NCBI GenBank assembly: GCA_009103225.1
Contig: RHPI01000401.1
Coordinates: 1 to 64,000, forward strand
DNA length: 64,000 nt
Source: Chlorokybus atmophyticus
Taxonomy: Eukaryota; Streptophyta; Chlorokybophyceae; Chlorokybales; Chlorokybaceae
Direction of reading: 5' to 3'
Part shown: one piece after another, positions 1-9,567 of the stretch
Position numbering within the stretch: position 1 is the first letter of the stretch
Layout of the letters: each line of letters starts with the position of its first letter
Program-made: the position numbers and the translations under genes
Notes under the pieces: model-generated
The model's input: only the letters and a program-made list of their open reading frames with translations
Told to the model about the DNA's origin: nothing
Database searches by the model: none

Positions 1-430
1 AAGAGAGAAGTTGTAGTGCACGGCGCTCAGCGGCTGCATATGCAAGCACTACGTTGCTCGAACTTCCCCCGTGCTCCCACTTCAACACCGGTAATTTTGG
101 GACCCCCCGAGTCCTGATTTTTCACGCCATCTCGTCTGAATAATGATGACTTGATCCGTTTCACGCCTTTTGTCCGTGAATATCCAATGGTTATTGTACT
201 TTCTGTCCCATTCCTGCCAAAAGGAACAGTGTTCTTCACCCGCAAGACGCATTCATATTCAACGTACATACCACTGAACCTCGTTTCAACCCGTACACTT
301 TGCATTTCAAACTGAGTATTTCGTGCATATTCAAGGTCAGTCAAGTTGTACTTGATGCACGATATGGTACAATGAATTGTCAGTGCCCAAACAGCAGAAT
401 AATCACCCAGCGTGTGTGGTGCTGGCTACG
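1..430. other. unassigned left edge
   Basis: No gene is recognised. A minus-strand open stretch of 105 codons at 27-344 has no motif I know and no clear splice signals. It may be an exon of something outside the window, or chance. Confidence 0.3.
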
Positions 431-439
431 ACTTGCTGC

Positions 440-670
440 GAAAACCCCGAGTCCTAAATACCATTGCATAGTCACCGTCATATTCAGGGAACATTTAGCA
501 TGAAATACACCAAGTCCCAAGTGCCATCGAACATTCAACACCACTTGACAAAACTGCCGATGTGAAATTACACCAAGTGCCAAGTGCCATTGAAAGTTCA
601 ACACCACTTGGCAAAACTGCCGCTGTGAAATTACACTAAGTCCCAAGTGCCATTGAAAAGGCAAGCATGC
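440..670. repeat. 63-bp tandem repeat, about 3.5 copies
   Basis: The motif CAAGTCCCAAGTGCC recurs at a spacing of exactly 63 bases (about 448, 511, 574 and 637), followed each time by a CAACACCACTTGRCAAAACTG-like block. It lies just beyond the 3' end of the minus-strand transposon genes, where CACTA elements often carry subterminal repeats. No matching inverted copy was found on the other side, so that role is only a guess. Confidence 0.8.
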
Positions 671-961
671 TAATGGCATGCATTCCAAATTCTATTCTAT
701 TAAGCACAAAGTTAGCTTGGGCTACTATTACACAGCTGGCCAATGAACCTGTGCTTTTGACTACAATTTAGCTATGTACCAACCGCCTGCTACTTCACAT
801 CCGCCGTGACGTTTGCTGTGCTGGCATGCTGTCCATGAGTGTTCGCAGTCGTCTCCTTAAGCTGTCTGCCTCTTTTGGACGAAACCAATCCTTTTGCATC
901 TGCGTTGCACACACCCACACCATCTGGTTGCTCAACACATGTCAACCTACACGACTTTGCA

Positions 962-2706
962 CTAAGGCAGCTGCCATATGGAGACATTCCAATGCATGAG
1001 CTGTACCTGCTGAAATATCGGGGCGTTTTGCTCAATCGGACTAGCTTGTATCCCATCTATAAACCTGTCAAGGTAAACAATGACAAACAGCCCGCACGCA
1101 ACTCCATCCCTCTGCTGAGGGACCTGCACGAACACGCTATGTCAATGCGGGCGAACCAAACGTATGTGCATCTACATAGGGATTGTGCTGGGAGAGGGCG
1201 TGACCTCATCACCAGGCCAAAACAACATGTCCTACCTGTGGATCAAGTAGCGGGACGTTTGCGGGAGAGAAGCGCTGTTGCGACTCACTTCCATGCTTCC
1301 TGCCCCACATATAGTTTAGATAAGCGCGCATTGGTCCGTCGACGTTGCGATGTAGACCAAGGGAGTCGAGATGGACGATCAAGGGCGGCGTGTTGCTTCC
1401 AAGTTCCCCTCCAGGATTGCACACCAGCAGCAGACTCCAGTGAGACCTGTGGCATGCAGACTTCAAAGTGAGTCCATGCGAGCAAGTACAGCAGCACTGC
1501 AGTGCGAGAACCTGGCTTCACTCTCACCGGCTGTCTGGGTTGACAATTGCTGCCAGCAAGTTCTTGGAAAACGGATCGTTCTCCCACCTATCTATCCTGT
1601 GATTGCCACTGTGCCAGTTATGTTGTTCATGGCAGTGCACAATTTTAGTGTAGAAGTGCGGGTTGAACAGCCTCACGTGAATGCCTTCAGCTCTGCCCAC
1701 GACCTCCTCTTCCTTATATCTGCGCGTGCGTGTCACATACATGACACAGCTGCACAACACCAACAACGCAAGGCTCATACCTGCAAAAGAAGTGGAGCAC
1801 GGTGTCGTTGAGCTCCTGTCTGCCGTCCAGCAACTTTCTGTCCGCTTCAAACACTGGCACCGCATCACGTGCATTTGCACTAGGGTAAATGAACAGGGGC
1901 ACAGGTGTTGACGCCTCAACTTCAGCACCCGGCCCGTCCAGCACCATGATGTCATCATCGCTGTCAACGAGGTCCACAACTGCTGCAGCCGTCGCGGTTC
2001 CTTGACTTGGGTGCTGGCGACGTTCCCCGTTGGCATCCTCATCATCAAGTTCCATCGGGACTGGCTCTGCAGCGTAAAAAGGTAGGATTATGCAATAAGC
2101 GCCGCAACGCAAACCAAGAAGCGCCGGCACGTTGCTGCTTACCACTCATATCCTCATCCCCGCACTCTTGAACAAAGCTTTTACCCACGCTTTCAGTCGG
2201 TGGTTGTGAAACCCAACCGCTGCTGCCCGGCAGAGAACGACGCGCGAGGCTATCCCTTGGAAGCTGTGCCGGAGCCCCACCTTCTTCGTACGCAGCGCAT
2301 TGCGAGCATGTGACCGAAAAGATGTTACCAACAGCATGACGTTGACAGAGGCTGTTTGGGCATGTCGCGCATACTTATCGAGCTGGTTCATTGCATCTGT
2401 GCACATGGCACCTGCGTTCCAGTGATCATTTTAGAACTTGTTGACTTCAGACACCATGCGTTCACTGGATACTGAAGCTTACTTGTGCCTTGGGCATTCC
2501 CAATGGTCATCTTCCACAGGTGGTACAGTGACGCAGCGTGCGTGGTAGCTCTTCCAGCAGCCTTCTGCATCACAGGCGAATATGCTACCGCCATCCTTGC
2601 AGACAAAGCAATAGTCTTCGTGTTCACGATTCTCCAATGCATCCAGCTCTAGCCCCGGTCTCATCCTGCAAACCAAGGTCAGGTGCCCAGATCTGCAGTC
2701 ACACAA
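962..2706 (-). CDS. PHD/C5HCH finger plus Ulp1-type (C48) cysteine protease, transposon-associated, one in-frame stop
   Basis: Exons on the minus strand lie at about 2706-2483, 2411-2143, 2066-1783, 1722-1528, about 1442-1241 and about 1120-962. The first two encode a PHD finger (EDYCFVCKDGG, then DHWECPRHKC) and the following C5HCH zinc region (CATCPNSLC), as in NSD methyltransferases. An acidic linker follows. The Ulp1 fold then reads in order: LNDTVLHFF, HVRLFNPHFYTK, SHWSLLLVCNPG with the catalytic His, LIVHLDSLG with the catalytic Asp, and PQQRDGVACGLFV with the catalytic Cys. All splice joins checked keep phase. A TAA at 2375-2377 sits in frame between HRCNEPAR and VCATC, inside the zinc domain, so this copy is probably damaged. 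The stop is TAG at 962-964. It may be a separate gene starting near 2667-2706 or the C-terminal half of the transposase gene upstream. Ulp1 proteases cleave SUMO-like modifiers. Captured copies are known in plant DNA transposons. Confidence 0.8.
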
Positions 2707-2789
2707 CAGTAGGTATATGCAGCATCACAATAGCAAAGAGTACCTCATGTACTCAAAATGCCAGTCACGGCGTGTGGTTCACGACACCT

Positions 2790-5700
2790 CGCTCGAAGCA
2801 CTGTTTGTTTCGCTGTGGTCACCCTGCACCATGTGCATGTACACAAGATGGTTGTATGTGATGCCAAGACCCGGGAACTATGAGGACACCCAGATTCTCA
2901 CAAACAAATCTGCTCTCACCGGAGTGAGTCGCGGTGCACACCTCGGCGCATGAGGCTTCGCCTGTCTTTGACAAGCGCTACTGTTATTTTGGTGTCATAC
3001 GGGTCAATACCCTCAAACCACTGGCCCTTGACCTGCCAGCAAGGACATGTATCACCCAATCTCACTCTACCATCAACTCGCAAAAACCGCTGCAACACAC
3101 CTACTTACTAGGTTGCAATCAAGGTAGGTTTGTTCTGCAAAGCGGGGCTTGTCTTTCCTCAGGATTGCAAAGCCTCCCATGTGCTGCACCTGGTTGCTCA
3201 TGTACCACCTCGCTCTGAGGAGCTGGTGCTCCCAACCGGCTACCACGACAACATCAAAAGACTGCACCCTGCCATACCAGTGGACCTTCTTGGTTGGGTC
3301 ATTTGAGTCACGCCCAACGGTAAACACTCCGCAGTCCATAGTGCGGAGCTTCTTCTCAGTGTCCTCCGCTCTGAACTGGCCAATGTCCTTGTAGCGCGCT
3401 CTGTAGTACCTCATAATGTACTTTGGAAACATGGGACCACTCAACAGCTCCATCTCGTGTTGAGTAAGCTCCCTATCAGGTCCACGCCAATGATGCAGCT
3501 CAGTCATGTGCTCCATGTCACTGGTCACGAGATTCCCTTGTGCTTGGGCCCTTTCGCGTGTCTTCCGCCGTTTTTGAACAGCCCGACTGAATTCTCTGTT
3601 TACCAACCCATTGTGGACTCATAATATGCAGGGGACATTGCGTACCAAACAACGATTGCTAAAGCAACTTACTCTTTTAGCTGCCTGTACTCATCGTCAT
3701 TTTCGGCCAACCACCACTCCAGCTCCTGCCTGATCTTGCTATCTTTCTCACACTCAACACGGTGTCTGCGCCCGCAGAGGACATAGTCATCATCATCTCG
3801 CTCCTTGCCCGATCGCAGACTGATGCCGACGAAAAGCCTCTTCAAGGTGTCCATGTAAGTGTTCAACATGAGCTGGATGGAGTATCTGCAGACATAACTT
3901 GCATTTAACACAAGTCAAAGAACGAGAGTACGAAACAGGTTGCATGCAACTTTTAGTTGGCCCAGACTTGCCTTTTGCAGATGCTTGCTTCCACATGCTG
4001 CCTGGCAAAAATCATGCGCTTCACCCACTGCATAAATCGTTCGTCGGCCCACTCCCAGTGATCACGCACCGGACCAAGCCACATGCATTGCTCTGGTAGA
4101 TGGCCAAGGAGGTGCAGCATCATTGTGAGCGAAGTCCGCGGGAAGAGCAGCTCCACCTCAGACTGTGCCTCATGCACCAGCACCTGCGATGAATAATGCA
4201 AGTCATGCAACCTGTAGAAGCTAAGCATACACATGGAAGGTATGGTTAAAGCCCTAACCTGCAGTTCTTCAAGGTGTGACTGCTTCACTTCCAATGCAGT
4301 CAGCCGCTGATAGATGTCGCAGAGTTTGAGGATTGTTTTCTTCTGATCTTCTCCAATGTCATGAGCAGAGCGCAGCACGTACTGGAAAATCACGGACCAC
4401 AAGTTGTGCTTGTCGTGCGATTTCATCGAGCCTGTGTGCTCACTACATCAGATTGTTAAGTAGACACAATGTGCAATGCAAGGACACTGAGTTGATTTGC
4501 ACGCAGTTGAGAACCATGGTGGTTGTCTCACCTAAATGCTTGGTGAAAGATTGCAGCTTAGAGCCGAAAGTGCTTGGAACCCTCACGCCTGAGAGTAATT
4601 GCTCAACCAGCCCTGCATCCGTGATTGCCCATGGAGCCTGAGGTTTGACCTTAACTGCAACTTCCTTTCCGTCTTTCGTCATCATCTCTGTCTGCAACGC
4701 ATCATCACAAAGTCACACGAGTTGGCAGGCAGTCATCACAAGTGTCGCATAAGCCTGCAATACCTGTAGCCAGAGTTCTGGCATACGACCTTGCTGCTGC
4801 AAATCTTCTCGACTCTCATTGCTGTCGCGCAATCCAGCAAGCAGATTGGCCAAATTGGTTGCGAGATTGGCAAGAATGTGCATAGGGCCAATCACATGAC
4901 CTTTTACAGATTTCTGTAAAGGCATCCAATAGGGAAGGTCGTGAAAACAGCTTAGGCCAAGGATTCCGGAGGACTTTGAAGGATGTTTCTTGGAGTGAAG
5001 TGGTCGCTTGCTGTTGCGGGATGTCATGGCGTACCTGATCACATGGCATCCATTGGTGAAGCTTGATTGACATAGCTACGTTCAGCTATGTCAATTGATT
5101 GGTTGCTCACCGGTACACACTTTCTGCAGTCCGCATGGGAGGTGGAGGTCTGTGTTCTGGTTGGGGCCAACGCTCATCAACTCGGTAGGAATGGTCATCT
5201 GGTAAGTACCGGCGGTAGCCTTGATAAATCACCTTTTTAAGGAGTTCCACATGTTCTCCACTGCACTCGCATTTGGAACAGCCAAAGATGGCTCCATGAG
5301 CCATCTGCATGGCTGCTTTTGCCAGAGCTGCGCAACCATCATTACATGTTTCAGAGAAGGCAAACATGGTTGCCATACCAGTCAGATAGTACATTCATAG
5401 ACACTGATGGCCAACACTTGCTGCTTGCGTACCTGGGTAATCATGGATTACAATCTCCAAGATAGATCTGCACCGGAAAACTTCGTCGCGGTGGCTGTCA
5501 TATATGTCGATGCCTACAACAAACACCAGCAGCTGAGATGCCCTACACATTCCAGTCCAGAGCAGTTTAAGAGCATGTTTGATGTATCGAGAGCTGGCTT
5601 GTTTAAACTACATTGAAACCACACCTTCCCAAAGGGTTCCCAACTGGTCAATGATTGGCTTGAGATAGGCCTGTAGATTCTCTGGCTGTTTGGGACCAGG

Positions 5701-7542
5701 TATCACCGCAGCTAGAAAGGTAGTGTCGGTCTTGTGCATTTTGGCAATGGGCAGGTTCAGCACAGAGATTGTGACAAGCCAAAATTCATAATTCCCTGCA
5801 AGTCCACACAAACACCTCGATCAATGCCAACTGTGAATTTACACACTGCAATGACAGCACAGGTAAAAGGCACAATCACTACCTTTATGCGGATCTTTGA
5901 AAGGGCTCATCCCGTCAATAAACATTGCCAGCCGCACATTACGCGGCTCTTTGATAAACCGGATGTAGCGTTCTTCTGTATGCTTGAACATTGGCGAGTC
6001 TGACAGCAGCAACCACATAAATAATAGTAAACATCTAAAAATTCAGGCTGCATTGGGCATCAACTTGTCAATCCACACTGCCATATACATACCGTGTATG
6101 GATCGTATAACCCCATCCTCACTGCGATTGGTGTGCGCTGTCATCTCCAAAGCGACACTAGGCTTTAGGTAAAGAGACCTCAGAGCAGCAGGCACGTCAA
6201 AGTAACGTGCAATCTTCCAAGGAACTTGTCGACCTCCAATGTTGCGGTGGCGAGGAGCCTTGCAGACTGCAGGCCATAGGAAGTTTGCATGCTGACAGGT
6301 GATCCCATGACAACTCAATCACACAAGAAATGCTACAATAGCTGACCTTTGCAGAATTTCCTGTTGGCATGTCGGCCATAATACACCATGTGGTCACAAC
6401 AACAGGCGTCATACGCGTGGAAGCCCATGTTGAGGCTTGCAAGGCATTTCAGTAGCTCTTGCATGCTGCCTGGCATCTGATTCTCCTTGGGCAAAACAAC
6501 ATCACGCACCAACCTGGCACACAAAGTCAAGTTCAATTGGAAATTAAACATTAATGTCTTTGCAGAATGTGTTTTGTATAATTTTGCAAACCTCTTATCC
6601 ACCAACCTTAGCAGTTTGTTCATGAAGTTGAAGGGTATTCGATGTAGCTGAGCGAGAACCAATAGCAGCATGGAAATGCCTAAAGGGGTTGTACGAGAGC
6701 CGGCAACAATAGGGTTGCTTGCATTGTCCAACAGCGCAGCATTCACCTTGTCAAGCAGCATTGCCTCGTCATCACCATGAGTGTCATACTGCTGCGACTC
6801 CACATCGGTATCGGAGTCTTGGTCTACGCCATCACCATCACCATCAACTTGCTCCGCATGTACTTGATTAGCGGTTGAGGGGGAGTGCGCTGGCAAATCA
6901 TGCTCGTGCGGAATTGTGTATTCTGGAGTTCTGGCACCTTGATGTCCTCGCGATACAGGATGCTCACCTTCAGAGAATGCTGGGTGCAATTCGCTCTGTT
7001 CCCCATGATCACACGGATGACATCCTGCCAACGCGAATAAATGCACTGGCACATGGACAATGACGTAAGCAATCAACTTGCAACTAAATTAGGTCGTACC
7101 TGCTGGGCGCATGTGATGTGCAACATTGACATGAGATGCCACACTCGTTTGCGATGGCGTGGCTGGGTGCAGTTGTTCAGCAGCGTAGTTCCATGCATGA
7201 AGTGTTTCGGTGTGATGGACAGCATCATCTGAAGCAGGCAAGCTTGGTAATCAGACAGCCTGTTGATGAAGTACACCAACTCAGGAAGATTACTCTTGTA
7301 CCTGACAGCATGTGCGAGGATGCAGCAGCAATAACAGCGTCAGCCTCTTCAAGTTCATCGGGTTCGAGAAGATTACGGTATTGCGGTTCAACAGCTTTAG
7401 GAGTGCCCATCCACATCCTTGTGCCATGGTACTCATGGTTTTTGGCCCTAGTGATGTGCTTGTGTGTGAACACTTTGCTCCCTTGGCAATCTTCGCAGAA
7501 ACACCTGCGATTGTAGCTCATGCTACAAAGATGTTTAGTCAA
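2790..7542 (-). CDS. CACTA (En/Spm) Tnp2-type transposase, multi-exon
   Basis: The minus-strand exons give the Tnp2 family landmarks in order. They are: an N-terminal Cys/His cluster (RCFCEDCQGS, about 7518); an acidic His/Asp linker (7050-6750); HAYDACCCDHMVYY (6420); KEPRNVRLAMFIDGMSPF (5950); FWLVTISVLNLP with AAVIPGPKQPENLQAYLKP (5797-5612); DEVFRCRSILEIVIHDYPG (about 5542-5436); YQGYRRYLPDDHSYR (5210); and CFHDLPYWMPLQ with VIGPMHILANL (4930). A DUF4218-like part follows with LKSHDKHNLW (4426) and GPVRDHWEWADERFMQWVK (4050). Next is a DUF4216-like exon (3612-3111, MDCGVFTVGR, VHWYGRVQSFD) and a short exon at 3094-2941. Introns are mostly 50-100 bases with GT-AG ends. No stop falls inside the exons I traced. 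The last exon is uncertain (an open frame stops near 2790) and the gene may splice on into the PHD-Ulp1 exons. The transposase would act in the nucleus on its own element ends, which I could not locate. Confidence 0.88.
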
Positions 7543-7809
7543 CTATTATCCTGACATACAACCACCAAACTATCTAGAGCCCTGACCTGATACCGCCGCC
7601 GCCGCCGCTGATACCGCCTTCGCCGCCGCTCTAGCATCGCTGTTGTAGAATTAGGGTTTAAAACCGTCAATCCTAAATTGAAAGCTAGATCCAGTATAAG
7701 CCGCGGCTTCAGTCCGGATGTGCTCCGTAATTTGCGTACGTGCTCCAGTTTTTCTTCCGTGAAGTGCATCAGCTACTAGGGTTTAAATGGTAGGTTGCGT
7801 GGCGGCAGT
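7543..7809. promoter_or_regulatory. divergent intergenic region between transposase and methyltransferase genes
   Basis: This 267-base stretch separates the 5' ends of two oppositely directed transposon genes, so it must hold both promoters. It contains a CCG/CTGATACCG trinucleotide-rich block (7590-7640) and two copies of TAGGGTTTAAA (about 7653 and 7777). No TATA box is obvious. Confidence 0.5.
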
Positions 7810-9482
7810 ATGCGCGGCGTCAAGGTGTGCAGTTTCTGCAGAGCATACTTGGTTAGAAACGGCAACTTGAAACGGCTGCAACAGCATGAAGAGAAGTGCA
7901 AGCTGTACAGTGAGCAGTATGGCTTCTATGAAGCCTGCTGGCACCATAAGGCCCGGGGAGATAACGTGAGGCAGTGCAGGCTTCTAGCAAAATGCATGAA
8001 GCCAGACTTCTTTGTCGAGGAATGCACTTGCCTGCAATGCTCGCTCTCCAAGTTTGAGTGGGACGGCGAGCCCATGGATCACCTGCCTTGGGCCCGGCCT
8101 GGAGCATATCAGGATGGGCAGGAGTGTGATGTGGTGCGACGTCAGCTCGCGCGCAACGGTCGCGGCAAGTCCACAGTCCAAGATGATCACAACAACAAAG
8201 TGAGTTGAACTGTCCTGTCCTGGCGCACAAACAGCGCTCTCATACGTAAGCAACTCACTCTTCAATGTTGAAGGGGAATGTAGCAGTAGTTGATGCAGTT
8301 GACGATACCGCGATAATAACCGCGTGGCGAAAGGAGATTGTTGATGAGGGGCAGTCTTTGGTAGCAAGCCGCGTCGTGGTATACTGGCTTGGAATGAGCA
8401 CCTGGTATGCAGGCCGCATCATCACTTTCAATGCCAACACAGGTACATGTGTCCAAATAATGCAGAGTATGTGATGTACGTGCGCGTGTTTACGCAAGCA
8501 CTGGCTCAGTAAAACATGTGGCTCAGGAAAACATACCATCAAGTACGACGATTACGATGAGGATCCGCGGCTGCACCACATCTTGTTGAAAAACTGGAAC
8601 ATCGCAGCTGTGCGTGAGGGTTACAACATGCAAGATGTCGTTGCAGTGATGGTTCGAGTTTGTGGTCAAAGCTGTCTGAGACTGCAAGACTTGCCTGGTC
8701 GCGAGCTCGATTATTGGCCCAGGCCACCACCCCTTCTCGTAACTCGCACACCATGCGACTCAAGCGGTAGACGTTACAGGCCACGCGCATTGGATCTCTT
8801 TTGTGGTGCCGGTGGCGTTGCTATGTGTCTGTATAGGGCTGGGTTTGATGTTGAGGGTATAGACATTAAGCCACAGCCGGCATACCCATTCAAGTTCTGC
8901 CAGATGAATGCAATGGACGCTGACCTGTCAGCATACAATGCAGTGTGGGCAAGTCCTCCATGCCAAGCTCTTAGTGGAGCCATTCCCACGACACAACGGT
9001 CCGCATACGGATATCGATGGGATCACGTCAACCTGATTGACCCCATAAGAGCCAAGTTGCAGTCGAGCGGCAAGGCATGGGTGATAGAGAATGTCGCAGG
9101 CGCGTCAGGACACATGACAACTCACCTGAAGCTGTGTGGCAGCATGTTCAAGTTGGATGTGTATCGCCATAGCATCTTCGAGACAAACCCTCTAGTGCGC
9201 TCAGACTTAGAATGCAACCACACTGGTTCTGCACTTGGAGAGCTGGCCACCCACCCGGAGCAGCGCCGGCAGTTGCTACCTGGGGAGAGGCAAATTTACC
9301 CGGTATACGGCCAAGCATCTTGCCGTGGTACGATTGCAGGGTGGCAGTCTGCCATGCAGGTGGAGTGGATGGATGCGGAATCGGAAATCAAGAATGCTAT
9401 TCCACCTACTTACTCTGAACATGTAGGCAGGCTGTTGCTGAAAGCGATAGGTTTCAATGTCGATTACCCTCCTTTTTACTGA
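7810..9482 (+). CDS. zinc finger + Tudor-like domain + phage-type C5 cytosine DNA methyltransferase
   Basis: There are three exons (7810-8199, 8274-8442, 8527-9482) with phase-consistent GT-AG introns and a TGA stop, giving about 504 residues. Residues 7-30 form a C-x2-C-x15-H-x3-C finger (CSFC...HEEKC). Around residues 165-205, VVYWLGMSTWYAGRIITFN followed by KHTIKYDDYDED resembles Tudor/agenet readers. The rest is a C5 methyltransferase: motif I LDLFCGAGG, motif IV SPPCQALS with the catalytic Cys, motif VI WVIENVAGA, and C-terminal EIKNAIPPTYSEHVG. CGSMFKLDVYRHSIFE and the IPPTY-E ending are like the small dcm-type enzymes of actinobacteriophages, not plant MET1, CMT or DRM. Predicted reaction: SAM-dependent 5-methylation of cytosine. 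The start was set at 7810 as the first ATG giving the finger. Its divergent pairing with the transposase suggests it belongs to the same element. The frame is fully open. Confidence 0.88.
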
Positions 9483-9567
9483 GACACGTAGAGGACTTTG
9501 CAGTTGTAAGCTCTCTTGATTGCCACAGAGGTCTCATTTGTGATCACACCTGCAGAATGGTAAGGTT

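Noticed and set aside
7539-7769. Arg-rich minus-strand frame upstream of Tnp2
   Set aside because: It arises from a CCG-type repeat in the divergent promoter region and has no match to the transposase N-terminus.
7810-9482. Bacterial or phage contamination as the source of the methyltransferase
   Set aside because: The gene has two phase-consistent GT-AG introns and lies among eukaryotic transposon genes.
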